From Butyriboletus loyo (Eukaryota; Basidiomycota; Agaricomycetes; Boletales; Boletaceae): a stretch of DNA of 64,000 nt. The notes beneath the pieces were generated by a model. The model worked only from the letters and a program-made list of their open reading frames with translations. It had not been told where the DNA came from and ran no database searches. The stretch covers positions 1-64,000 of the forward strand of contig JBBPSI010000009.1 of NCBI GenBank assembly GCA_038093515.1. The letters run 5' to 3'. The position numbers were made by a program, and so were the translations under genes. Positions 37,629 to 49,345 of the stretch are shown here, one piece after another; positions within the stretch are counted from its first letter, which is position 1, and each line of letters begins with the position of its first letter.

Positions 37629-40259
37629 CTACATAATACGAGTGACGACCCCAAGGCCCTGTGATGGCCCGTAAGTAAAAATGCTCCCCGTAGCTTCACG
37701 TGCTTGACCAACCTTTGTCCTTCCTTCTCTAAATAACAGCCTCATCCCAACTTTGATAAACTCAGGGTGTGATATAAACTCAAATTGTACCGTCGCACGA
37801 TCTCCTGTGCGTAGCACTCCCTGTGGGTGGTCCATGGATACAATCCGGACAGTCTGTCGTACAGCCTGCAACCCACTGGGTCAGCTGCTTCAGATTGAAT
37901 ATAATCACACTCGACTCACTCCACAGTGAAGCATCGCCTGAAAGATTGGAGTCAGTTGACTCGTCATCAGAACGAAACACTGGGTACGTACTTGATAGTT
38001 TCGTTGCATGGTAGTGTTGTGGCTGCGAATACTCGTCATCTTCACATCGACGCCAACTGTGCTGGGGCTTACTATAGAACGAGCACCTGTCCTTCAAACC
38101 GAACGGTAGCTTCAAGGAGTTAGGCCTAACCTGTGGAGAACGACATTGATCTCTACCTTTCGGTGGCGTGTCCGATTTGTGTACAATAACCATCCCTTTC
38201 CTGACTGCTGTACGCTTCACTCGCCTTAGTGCCAATGCCACGCACTGACCAGCTTCGGCTGAAGCTATGTCCACTCTATCCCACATCGGGTTAGTCCTCG
38301 CCAAACATTCATACAAGCACCACAAACCGCTTTCTCTGCATGCTACGAACAACAGCTTGTTGAAAGTTGCCGTTGGAGTCAGGTCCGAACAAAATCGAGT
38401 CACCTGTCTTCACCCTGCCGCTGTTCAAAATACCGTTAACAACTGTGCCGACGAAGGGCACAGACCACACTTCGGTCACAGAATACTATAACAAGTCAAT
38501 CATATACCGCACATGAGCCAAACAATATCACCTCTAAAGGTTGATCAATCGCAAAAATATCGCGATTGGTATCAGAAGGGGGTAGGAGGTTCAGGAATGT
38601 GCGAAGCTACAAGATGAATGAGTCAAGAATCATCAAAGAGCATGCTTAACCGACGTAGTCGAGACCATCCCCATTAACGTTCGAGATTCGAAATATGGGA
38701 CACAATCTGAAGAGAATGTTACCAAACGCAGGTGTAATAATACTAGCACTGACTTGCGATGTGCAAAGGTGCTCGTTAGTTCCACCGCCACCTCGGTTGA
38801 GCTCACGAACACCGGCGACTTCCTGTAAATTTTCAAAATGTATGAAGTATAAGACAATACGAGGACTTGCTTGCATCCAGGGCTCCTCAGGATCTTCACA
38901 ACTTGTTTGGTTGTCTCAGCAAGGACGTTAGGGGGAGTCATGTCAATCTCGTGCGATTTTAGCATTACGCAAAGTGTAGTGCTACAAGTTTTCTCACCTT
39001 CGTGATGCAAATCATGACAGGGATATTCAGCGCCAATGCGATCGCTAGATGTTCCTTGGTCATCCCGATGACACCCGCATTTGCGCCAATTACCAACATG
39101 GCACAAGACGGAGCACCGGATGTCAGCCCATAAAGAGTCGTCTTCAGATACCGCTCGTGACCAGCCAGATCTGAGACTGCTAAACCAGATGAATACAAGT
39201 GAGGAACAGAAGCACATACCGCTAAACGAGACTATCTTTGCTGAACGGGCAGAGATTTCGTCCCACCCTAGCTTGTCGCGCCGAGCGCCCTCGACGGCAT
39301 GAGAGCCTGTTGCACCAGGGAAGATCGGGACACTAGACACCGAGAATCCCAGAATCTAGAGCGTATGAGAATGGACCTATCTGACATTGAGGCGACACTG
39401 ACTTCCATGCCAACACTGGAAGTCCGACCGGTCTCTATCTCGTGTTTGTGTCGAAACAGCGTCACTCGGGCTCTGCCTCTCCCATCGTCGAGAGTACCTA
39501 TCGATATGGTTCGAGGAGAAGGGAGACATGCTCTTGATTGAAACTACCTCGAGTTAATACACCAAGCGTAGTCGACTTTCCCGAGTCGACGTTCCCAACC
39601 ACGGCGCAACGAACTTCAGGGGTCATACCGACACTCGGTGGTGGTAGACGTAGCAGGAGAGCGACTCGTGGATGTGAACCTCCGATTCGGTACAGTACTG
39701 AGGCCTAATCAAGTGTTCAGAATGAGGTCAGGGGAAACGCCAAAGCTGCGACAAAGCTCGCACTTTGCCTCCGATATCATCTTGGGCCTTGGAAAGTTCT
39801 GTTACGAGCTTGTCCACCTCTTCTTGCGTTTGGCCAATACCAGTCCAGCCCGGGGCACTGTCAAGCTGCTCGCCATTAAAGAGTGTATCGAGAGGTGGGC
39901 GGTGACCGATCCGAAAAACATACTCCCCCTGGAATCGGGTCAAGAGTGACGCCAGTGCATTTCGCGCCTGCTCATCACTGTGTGCAGCGAGCAGTCCCTA
40001 TAGAGACAGAGATGTCCAGGCGCTCATATATGATGACTGAGCAGTGACTCACTAGAATTCGCTCCTCCTGCTCGGATGAATCCAAGTCGAACTGCTCGTA
40101 AAGAGTTGTACCACCCGTCTCCGATACGCTGGGTGCGCGGGCTTCACGCCGTTGCCCATCGTGCAAAGGTAATACACGGATGCCCTGCGTGCGCTGCCTC
40201 ACATGTTCGCGAGCGTGAATTTCTTCAATTTCTGACTGAAAATTTCTAAGGGCGGTCAT
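37629..40259 (-). CDS. GTPBP1/GTPBP2-like translational GTPase
   Basis: eEF1A-related GTPase of the GTPBP1 family, which in animals is linked to ribosome rescue and mRNA surveillance. The start is the ATG at 40259 ([13 protein letters not shown]). After a helical N-terminus, exons join to give the P-loop GNVDSGKST (near 39590), [18 protein letters not shown] (the GRTSS switch I typical of this family), the G3 box DLAGHERY, and the G4 box TKID assembled across an intron. Domains 2-3 follow with [43 protein letters not shown] and [20 protein letters not shown]. The intron at 38707-38757 requires a GC donor (TC|GCAAGT). All other junctions fit GT-AG. The model is intact to the stop at 37629. No functional work on the fungal members is known to me. 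Confidence 0.9.
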
Positions 40260-41454
40260 AGGAAGTTATAGTCTGGGAGAACGAGCTATTGTAAAAAGAT
40301 TCATGGACCTGGCAGAGCCAATGTGTAGCGCAGGGAGACTCGGAGGACCTTTAGACAGTGACTTTCATACTAAATAGTCGCACTGTATGTGTGATACCGT
40401 ACGAGTCACTTTGGCAAAAATGGTAGTGCAGGACAAATGCCTAACAAACCCAAGTCTGACCACACACGTCGGCCTACCGCTCAGTGGCAATTGACCAGAC
40501 AACAACCAACATGAACCGTGTCGCTTCCGAGTGCGTGAAATGTCTGGCGCTCGCGTGCCAGTCAAACATGATTTCAGTACTCGGTCATGATGAAATCTTG
40601 CACACGCACAGCAAGTTTGCTAGGATAATCTCCGCCAAGCTATGACTGTCCTTTCTAACGAGTCATCGAGCTAACTTGAACTTGCCCCTGCTGTCTCTAC
40701 CGTTAGCGAATTCACCCAGCTTGCAGAATGCTTCCGTGCGCGACTTGCTCGTTTACCCTGGTGTGTAGGTTGTTTGGACAAACTTTCGTGATCGAAGCTG
40801 AGTAGTCTATTAATCATTAATCATTACCAAAAGGCTCCAACATCGCCGCAGATATCAGTACTATTCAGATGGGCTTCTCGTGGCTCATTTCTATTGGCCC
40901 TCGTGTGTCGCAGGGTGCTTGAAGGTCCCATGGCTGAGGTGCCGTTCCGCATCGAGGCCGCATGTCACGTAGCGGTCAAACTTTTTACTTATTGTAAGGG
41001 CCTTGATCAAGATCTTGAGACCCCAAGGCATTGCAGATATCTTCATGATTCCGATCATCTCAATACTGCTAGACTGGCCTCGAATATTTGTTATATTATA
41101 TTTGTATATATGTGTTTTTTGCACCCGGAACGCACACGAAAAGGACCTGAAGTCGAAACACCAGAGACTGAAAATTTCATAGGATGGGTGCACAATTACT
41201 TGGGCCGCGAACTTCGAAGTTCAAACGGACAGACAATTGCACCAATCAAAGTATAAACTTATCGAAGTTGTATCGAAGCCTATTAATTGTTAGTTTTAGT
41301 CACGTGCTTGGCGCGTCCTTTTTGTTGTAGCGTAGATGGCCAAATAAATATCATCGTCATTGTTCTGCGGCGCGTGTTTAAGCAAGCAAGTGCGATCTCC
41401 GAGATACATGGCAACATCCCCCAGAACACATAACGAACCCACCAAGATTCTGAG
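40260..41454. other. divergent intergenic stretch
   Basis: 1.2 kb between the GTPase gene (minus) and the first J-like gene (plus). A plus frame at 40894-41256 has no family signal. Both promoters should lie here, but no clear element stands out. Confidence 0.5.
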
Positions 41455-43492
41455 ATGATCTACTCTACGCCGCTATTAGACGAAGCTCATCCGTCTCAAC
41501 ATCCGAACCTGCGGATACTGCGTGGTACACAACCTGGTCTACTTGATACATCCCAACCCTCTCGTCTCCTACGCTTCCCCGACTCGAAACTCTCCTTCGC
41601 TTCATTTGATCCCAAGACTGCCCTCGCAGAGGAACCCAGCGTCCAAACGTCCAACAACCCGGGAAATCTCGTGCCTCCCAAACGCATCGTCATCGAAACC
41701 ACGTCAAAGGGCGCGAGTTTTTGGCGGTTCGTGCCACGGGCGCGTCTCGAAGAGGGTGCACAAAACGAAGGCGTCTGGCCGCGCGTCATTGACATATGTG
41801 GGTGAGCAGGGCGAAACGTTTGGACGGTCCGACCAACGCGGCATTCACCTATCGAATTCTTCAGTGAAAAAATACATTGCTACCAGGAGCAATGGGAGAT
41901 ATACAAGCTCGACCCTAAATACCATTGCGTCGTGTACTCTGGGCCCAAATGCTCCACCGTCACTTGGGTTGAACTACCAAACCAAGACTCCGAGACCGCA
42001 GATCTCTATTCGGGAAAACGGTCGCGGTGGCCATCTCCGGAGATGAGCGAAGCAGCTGCACAGAAGAAGGCTCGGTCTCGTCCCCCAGATGAAATGAATG
42101 GAACTGGCTTCGATTCAGACGAAGACGAGGATGAAGTCGAAGAAATGGTTATAGATGAATCCTTCTCGCAAAAACCAAGGTCTGGTCGAAGACATGATCC
42201 GACTAGCCGAGAGAAAGTCCAGAAGGCACGATTTGATAGGTGGGCAAAGCTTAGGGTGGCCCATGAAAAGCAAATCCAAGACACCTCTGTTCCTGCGGAC
42301 GGCAGTTTCTCTATGCGAGTTGATAGCGAAGACACCCTACCCTCTCAAAGCACCCCATGGCCGACCGAAGACAACCTCAAACGAACGAGTCAGTTTGTAC
42401 TGCTGGACCCTGACCGCGCTTTCTCACATGGATTCTAGGCGACTCATTCCCAGAATCTGATAATGAGAGCGAACAAATGTTTTGCGACCGCTCTCCGCGT
42501 GAATACAAACGAGCTCGAACTTCGTCCCCAGAGACCCGCAAAGGCGTGGGTCAGAGCCGTTCCCGACACGAGAAGCGGTTAGATAGGTTACGCTACCGTG
42601 CGGACCTCAATCGACGATATCAACCCAAGAAGTTTTCCGAATCATTGCGTTTTACTTTCATTCCTCCAGGTCTATCTCTATTTCGATACTCTGAACACAT
42701 GTTGACACGATTATAGAATCGGTGTTTGAAGTGGAGGAAGACGAAGCAAAAGCCAGCAGCGCAGAAACGCATTCTCAAGGTGAGGACGACCCGGGGGAAG
42801 CGCCAATGGACCCGCATGAGGCTGAAATTGCCGAATCCATTCGCAAACTTCGCGAACTTGAGAAGGACCGACCGATATGGGAAGCACAACGCAAGCTAAG
42901 GGAGGCCCGCGAGCACTCTGAACAGCAGGAACGACTTGCCAAAGCTGAGCAGCGACGCGAAGAAGAAAAGGAGCGAGTGAGGCAACAGCATGAAGCCGCC
43001 GAACGAGAAAAACGGCTTGCGCAACAGGAGGCGGAAAGACTGGCACGGGAGGAAGAACTTCGGCAACGTGAAATCCGTCAACGACGACAAAGGCAGCGAT
43101 GGGAGTCTGGACCGTGGACAACCCACAGGGCCATGGAACGTTATCGAATGCTCTCCGATGAGTTTGATGCCGCCAAATTTATGTCAGGACAATGTATTAC
43201 ATTTCACGATATCCCATGGCCTGTGCTACACGCACCGTCACGGCTGACTGTTGAAGATGTCGACTGGTCTGCGGTGGAGACATTCTTTGCGACCGTCAAG
43301 TGTCATATGCGGCCACAGGACTACAAGGAGTTTGTCGAGAAGAGTCATCGGAGATTTCACCCAGATAGGTGGCGGGCTCGCAAGATATGGTCAGCAGTGA
43401 CTGACGAGGTGGAGCGTGGTTACTTGGAAGTCGCTGCCAACACGGTAGCACAGGCTATCACGCCGATTTGGAGAGCAGCACAAGAGAAATGA
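41455..43492 (+). CDS. coiled-coil protein with C-terminal J-like (HPD) region, copy 1
   Basis: Four exons (41455-41801, 41865-42388, 42439-42669, 42717-43492) sum to 626 codons. The N-terminal 170 residues form a compact, probably folded region (FWRFVPRARLEEG, EKIHCYQEQWEIYKL, YHCVVYSGPKCSTVTWVEL). An acidic, nuclear-looking linker follows, with Asp/Glu runs and KRAR/KKAR clusters. Then comes a 90-residue Glu/Arg/Gln helix of single-alpha-helix or coiled-coil type. The C-terminus has CITFHDIPWPVLHAPSRLTV and RRFHPDRW. The block IPWPxL...RxHPDR recurs in the minus-strand gene at 55760-56872, so the two are paralogues. The HPD tripeptide is the Hsp70-contact motif of J proteins, but the rest of a classic J domain is not evident. 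Similarity in layout to the NFKBIL1 C-terminus is possible. Function is unknown. Confidence 0.8.
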
Positions 43493-45412
43493 AGAAGAGA
43501 TGCATCAATATATTCCCAAGTTGTATCTAGAGGCCGCACTAATGCTTACAGCACACAAGATTGGATCAGATGGTCTTATTGCATCCATAGACTGCCGGTG
43601 GATACCAATGATAAGGATTACTCATGCTTATCGGCGGTTCATTCAGCGCCGCTACGTAGTTTTATCTGTGTTGCTACGTGGCTGTCAGTTGGCCGCTGTC
43701 ACTAGTTGCCCTTCCGAGCTACAGGAGTTGTTGGCCCCCCTGCTTTCCATACGGCGACAATGTGTACGTGGTACACTATTAGCGCTTGTTCGGTGCCACA
43801 ATTGAAATCACGTAATCATGATGTGGGAAAGAAATACTACCCCCACTCGACGAGCTGACACATGCATCACTGGCAGACAGCAACTACATCGTGATGACGT
43901 GTTTGACTTTGGGGGAGGAACGCAGTTTCGGTTCGGGTGCTCCGACGCGAGTCTGCGGCGGAGGCTCTGTTGAAGCCTATACGGTCACGTGGTAACAAGC
44001 CGACAGGCCGATGACCCGACTGACCAATCATATCAAATAGTAGATCTAGTATATAAACTAGATAGCGGACTCTCAATATGATAACGCGTATTGCGCCCAA
44101 ACCCTCATCTAAGCGCATTCACAATCGTCTCATGCTATTCAGCCTTGAGACATCACTACTATATTCGTTCGATTACATAACACACATCACGCTGCGTCCG
44201 TGCACGCACGCTACTATACACTCGTAATATCCTATAGGCTCCTACCTAGAAAGTTGTCATCCACATACGTGGCGGTGTCACCTGTGTGAATATCAGCCTC
44301 CCTCGTTTCGTATCGGTTTCAGTGAGAGCGATGATAGGCCTGGCATTGCGCCGGCGCCATACATCTAGTGTAATTTCCAGGGTGCTGGTCTTGCTGGCAG
44401 CGGTATTCGGAGTGTTGGATGTTCGAGCAACTGCAGGATTAAGGTCGCGGTTCAGAGTGTGTGAAGGGACGGATACAAGACTCATCCGACGTCCGTTGCG
44501 CAGAATGGCAATGTAGCGAGCGAGTTACGACGGTGTCAAGCCAATCGGCGGCCTTGACGGCCAGCAGATTCAGGACTGATATTGCTTGCGTTAGTTCACA
44601 TCGCGACCCGATCTGGGTTTCATGGGAAATGAAATTCAGTACGTGAGCGCGACAACTTACGTTGGGGAAGCCAACGCCCGCGCTTTGAAACAGCGCGATG
44701 CTCGCACTCGTTCCGTCGAAATTCAGGCTTCTAGTCTCTTGTACTAGTCCTGCCAGGCCCAAACAAACTTGTGCGAGCTACATATAGCTACCAATGCCCG
44801 GAAAGTTTCACACACCAGAACTCGTTCTTGTCGCCGCTCTTCTATTTGCCGAATGTATTCAAGTTGTGAAGCCACCGAACTTCGCGTCACCTTCATTTGT
44901 CGCCTCCAATAATCACTCTGGAAACGTTGCGACGGTTGCGGTGCGGCTCCGCTTCCACTACCAGGGTTGCCATTTGGCGATGTGATAGTCCAATGATGCG
45001 ACCGTGAATGTACAATCGCGGCCAAATCAAGCCATATTCTCGGTATTCCCAGTGTTCCCCACGTTCATGGCAGCAGAGGTTTGTGCCTCAAGACCTCATT
45101 CCCCATAGCTGATTGTTATTCAACAGTATGCAGACAGACGCTATCACTCCAGCCAACCAAGTATTTTGGAGAGAGTGTCAGCTGGTTGCTTCCGTTTGGG
45201 TCTGATCCCAAAGCGTGACGCTCCAATCTGTAAAATTAGATCTCATATTTGGCTCCAAGTGTGTGTGTGCGCGCCGATTGGCGCAGCATGCGAACTCCGG
45301 TTTCGTAAACCACGCCCGGAATCCTATAAAGATATCCGTGTGAGACCACATTTCCCCAGGCATCTTATCCTCCCTGTACCAACTAGACGCTTCAGTTACC
45401 TGAACCCTCACG
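43493..45412. other. intergenic stretch, possible degraded gene on minus
   Basis: 1.9 kb without a convincing gene. On minus, segments at 44970-44810 (TRSSVASQLEYIRQIEERRQ) and 44762-44439 look protein-like, but I could not splice them into one frame without meeting stops. No family was recognised. Confidence 0.4.
45325..45330 (+). promoter_or_regulatory. TATA box of the FNT transporter gene
   Basis: TATAAA lies 83 bases upstream of the ATG at 45413. Confidence 0.45.
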
Positions 45413-46858
45413 ATGGCAGACGTCCCTTCCACTCTCAAGCCAGCACAGACCGCTGTCGCCCTCATCGAGATGGCCGTGGCAAAACACAACACTCGTTGGG
45501 ACAAAACATTCTTCAAAGCTGTATGTTGCTCGCTATCTTTATCTCCTCTGTTAATTCAGGTGCCTCAGGTGTTGGCCGGCGTCATGTTGTCGTTCGGCGG
45601 TCTAATTGATATCATTATTTCAGGTGGCTCCGCGGGTATTGCCGCAACCAATCCCGGTCTCGTAAAGATCCTTGGAGGATTTGTGTTCCCCGTTGGCCTC
45701 GTAATGTAATCAACCGCGGCGGAGGCGTCAGATCTGTACTTACCTCACTGCACAGGATTGTACTGCAAGGACTTGATCTCCTGACGAGTAATCTCATGGT
45801 AAGCGATTCAATCTCATCAAGTGGCATAAGTCCTGAGTTGTCATAGATCTTCCCTATGGCCGCCATCAAAGGTGCAATTCCATGGTGGGGCGTTCCGGTC
45901 AACTGGATTATAGGTGTGTATTTTTTCTCGGGCGAACGTGATATAGTGACTGACGATCATCTGCGTAGTCACTTTCGGAAACCTGGTCGGAAGCTTATTC
46001 TTTGCGGCCGTTCTTGCGAAATGTTGGTCGGCCATCTGCTTGTGCTGAACCTTCACTGAATATTTGGCCACACGAAGACGATGGACTTGTTACAGGTCAA
46101 CCATACCTCGATTATATCCAGAGTTTTACCATGTACGCTCGTACTCTTCCTCTTCTGCGGTAGGATCGAATCTGACATTTCTGCAGTTCGAAAGCCGTCA
46201 CCCCTGCCTGGCATCAAATTTTCCTTAGAGGCATTGGTTGCAATTGGTTGGTTTGTGTGGCAATCTGGGTAAGCATGCGCAAAAATATTCAGATTTCATT
46301 CATCCAATGTTTTGGAAGCAATCTACGGCGGCCAGTGAAACATTCTCAAAGGTTATTGCTGCTTGGTTCCCGATTTGGGTGAGTAAGGAACGTGTGTGAG
46401 GAGTTGTGCTCTAATTATGAATGCCTAATCAGACGTTCGTTGCATGTGGCTTCGATCACGGTGTGTCCCCTCACCTAGGGTTTCTGACCCCGCTAAAGAT
46501 TCCTACAGTTGTTGCCAACATGTTCTCATTACCATTGGGCATCATGCTTCACGCCGATGTGAGTATTTCTCACCGCTTTACTGGTGTTGAATTGATCTCT
46601 ACTCTACTTTTTCAAGCTCACCACCGATGACTACATCAGAAAGTGAGTTGTATATCCCGACGGATGAATCCGGTACTGATGAAATTGATCTGGTCTGTTT
46701 GTAGATCCCTGATTGCAGCGTACGCCGGAAACATCATCGGTGGTCTCCTGGTTGGTCTTCCAGGAGTGTATTTCTACCTCGGTGATTGGAAAGCAGGAGG
46801 ATTGCGCGACGCCGAGGAAGCACAAACCGAGAAAAGTTCGCACACTGAAACACAGTAA
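45413..46858 (+). CDS. formate/nitrite transporter (FNT family)
   Basis: Pentameric channel-like carrier for formate, nitrite or related small anions in the plasma membrane. About eleven short exons join into a protein with the six helices of the family. Motifs in order: PAQTAVALIEMAVAKH at the N-terminus, VMLSFGGLIDIIISGGSAG (first helix and the broken-helix loop), NPGLVKILGGFVFPVGLVM, VLQGLDLLTSNLM (the LxTxN signature), WWGVPVNWIIVTFGNLVGSLFF, GCNWLVCVAIW (GCNxLV signature), FVACGFDHVVANMFSLPLG and AAYAGNIIGGLLVGLPGVYFY. The soluble tail is Glu/Lys-rich. The gate regions look intact. No nitrate or nitrite reductase gene lies nearby, so the cargo cannot be inferred from context. Confidence 0.92.
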
Positions 46859-48713
46859 GGCGGATGCGCTGGCTGCATTCTTTGTCATGTTTCTCACTGT
46901 AGCCGATACACTTGATTTCTTGGGTCATTGCATACCACACTGATATTATTTTTCTTTCAGTGTAATTTGCGAGGATAAATTCCATCGGTCGCGATGATAG
47001 TGATTTACCCTCCTCGACACCGCTTCTACATACGTGTTGTATTTTGTTGGGTTTATACTATGTGATATCACGTTTTTCAAAACGATGTCGAATATATGTG
47101 TGTTGGTTCAACCCGAGTGAGAATATTGTACAGCTTGGTTGATTCGTAAGAGTGGACCAACTGGTGCGTTGGGGATCGAGATAGGAATGGTTGTATCTCG
47201 TCCCAAAGCTGCATGATACCTTGAAACTGATTTATTGGTGCAGGTCGCTGACAATCAAAGAACCAGTGCATACGTGCATGTACCGTAGAGACAATTTTGC
47301 CTCAGGGGTCGCCTATTCAATCGGGCCCCGCAATCAGCTGGGAGTCTTGTACCTGAGTAGTTCACGATGTTATTCTGCTGTGCAGAATTGATCCACCAAT
47401 TCTGATATACACAGACACTTGCATGCGTGGTGTATCCTACAAGGGGTTGCAAATACATGACCTTTTCCGAGACCTTTTCCCACTTCGGCTGCCGTCTTCT
47501 TTCCCAAGGTTCGAGCTACATCACACAATCTCTCCGCGTACCTGCGGCAAGGAACGTGCGCGGGAAAATGTGCCTGGGCGTCTGAGGGAATAGCGAAGCA
47601 GGGGAGATGTAGTAGGGACTGTAAAAGGCGAATCCGAGGCCAAAAGGTCCCGAGAATGCATGTTTAGAATATAGGTTGTGCCCAGTGTCGTGAAATCCCA
47701 GGCAGTAGGAGATCCCCGCCAGTCGTGTGAAGTAGTCAGGCCTGCCCAAGAAGAGAGCAATTTAAGATGCCTGGAAGTACCGGAAGGGTATGTACTCACA
47801 AGGCACCGCGTCAGAGGTGACTCGGAGATTTCCGTCAACCAGGCTACCGATTGATGATATTGAAGGAGAACAACCCATTACATTCACCGGGTGGTTATAT
47901 ATCCAGTATATATGATGTAGCAGATGGGCGATATTCCGATGAGACGTGGAATCATCCGGCTCTACAAGAGCACGTGTGATGATTGATGTCATGTCGTGCG
48001 AATGGGCGGCCAACTGTATATACTGTACCCGCCTCCGTGAAGGAAATAGAACACGACGAGATTGGCGCTGCGAGGGTCACTTTTCGTAACCTGGAATACG
48101 TTCCGGCTGAACTTTGGACATATTTCTAGCTCTGTCGCCACACTACTTTTAGGTGAGAGGTCCCATCATTAATCCAGACAACTTCTGCGTCATTTTTGCC
48201 GGTAAAATGGCGTGATGGGTTGGGAGAGGTGACTCACGATGGGCATGGATGCCCTTGTGTCGAAGGTCGAGGATGTCAGGTTTGGGCAAGTTGCTGAGCA
48301 CCAGACTAACTTACACTGAAGATATGTGTGTGCGACACTTCTGCTCAGTTGTGTTGTACCAGTGACCAGGTGGGAAATGGGCGCATGGAAGGCCACATGT
48401 AACATAAGATCCATAGGGGTATCTACAGCGAGGTGGTGCATATCCAAGATAGAGTTCCTTCCAGGGTTGCGTGACGAATGACAATGACCGACCGTGATGG
48501 TCAGCCAAGTGAATACCGTAGCCCATCGGTCATCCACCGACATCAAGGGCTGTGCGTCACAAGTGGATCAGGTTGATAGGGTAACTCAAACGTTGCAGCA
48601 AAATGAATACTCTCATTGGTCATGAAGCTGACAATGCACCGGCCGATACAGTGGCGCATCAGAAAGCATCATGGTTCTCCCGTCAACACGAAGTCGCCCG
48701 TTTATGTCACAGG
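46859..48713. other. intergenic stretch holding a hydrolase relic
   Basis: About 1.85 kb between the FNT gene and EMI1. Apart from the alpha/beta-hydrolase remnants listed separately I see no gene. Confidence 0.45.
47517..48070 (-). pseudogene. alpha/beta-hydrolase (acetyl-hydrolase type) remnant
   Basis: On minus, SANLVVFYFLHGGGYS (about 48070-48020) carries the HGGG oxyanion-hole motif of the hormone-sensitive-lipase-like hydrolases. Downstream, PRTFLAAGTRRDCV (near 47530) resembles the segment that precedes the catalytic Asp in that family. The stretch between changes frame, and no GxSxG nucleophile elbow is visible, so this reads as a decayed copy. Both motifs are short and the call is tentative. 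Confidence 0.4.
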
Positions 48714-49218
48714 CTAGGTGATTGTACCGGAGGATTGCGCGGCGTCGTCGGAAAGGGAGGGCGGCCAGTCTGACAGGAGTTCTCTGATTGTGGTGTGGGC
48801 ATGATCAGTGAAATTGACAAAAGAGTTATCAGCGGCGTACCTCCTGACGTCCCAAACGCTTTCACTGCTCTTCCCAAGTCGTCTGTTAGCCCACCATTCG
48901 GCACGCCGACGAATCCAGACATCTCTCTTGGCTTCTGGTTCCATCGACTTGAGACTCATGCAGAACTTGAAGTCCTCCATCTTGTCGCGACACTCTGACA
49001 TCCGTCCATGTCTATACACAGATTTCACCTGAGATCCGACGACTGCGCAAGACGTGTGAGACGGAAGAGAGATGAGATATAGCTGGGCACGCGCCATGGC
49101 AAAGGAGAAATCCGTCCAGAAGAGACAAGCATCCTGGGATATCGTCCGCAGTTGGATGGACCTTGCGCAGATACTCTTCCTCCTGCCTCACTGCCGTCTG
49201 CCAGTCAACGCTTGACAT
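48714..49218 (-). CDS. EMI1: EMI1-like protein (DUF3128), CxnC-type
   Basis: Small conserved fungal protein. The yeast member is needed for early meiotic gene induction and is linked to mitochondria. Three exons (49218-49095, 49042-48841, 48783-48714) sum to 132 codons. The protein starts MSSVDWQTAVRQEEEYLRKV and continues CLSLLDGFLLCH. It then has the family core YRHGRMSECRDKMEDFKFCM, EAKRDVWIRRRAEWWANRR and GKSSESVWDVR. The four Cys residues sit in two helical hairpin-like pairs. The first intron only keeps frame with a GC donor (CATG|GCGCGT), so that junction is the weakest point. It is head-to-head with MCM2, 127 bases apart. Confidence 0.86.
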
Positions 49219-49300
49219 GCTCGAGTGTAAATTGCAGATTATTTTCTTTACAGAATAAATATATTATTATTACACGCTTTCAAACTCAGATGCGAGTGAG

Positions 49301-49316
49301 ACGCGTCGCGACGCGT
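49301..49316. promoter_or_regulatory. paired MluI cell-cycle boxes (MCB) in the EMI1-MCM2 bidirectional promoter
   Basis: Two perfect ACGCGT hexamers (49301-49306 and 49311-49316), four bases apart, sit 30-45 bases before the MCM2 ATG in the 127-base divergent spacer. MCB is the binding site of MBF, which drives G1/S genes including MCM genes in yeasts. Confidence 0.75.
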
Positions 49317-49345
49317 TATTCGTTTCTCGCCTTCTAGCCATCATC

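Noticed and set aside
44246..45025. Possible minus-strand multi-exon gene
   Set aside because: Segments look protein-like, but every splice I tried met a stop or changed frame; no recognised domain.
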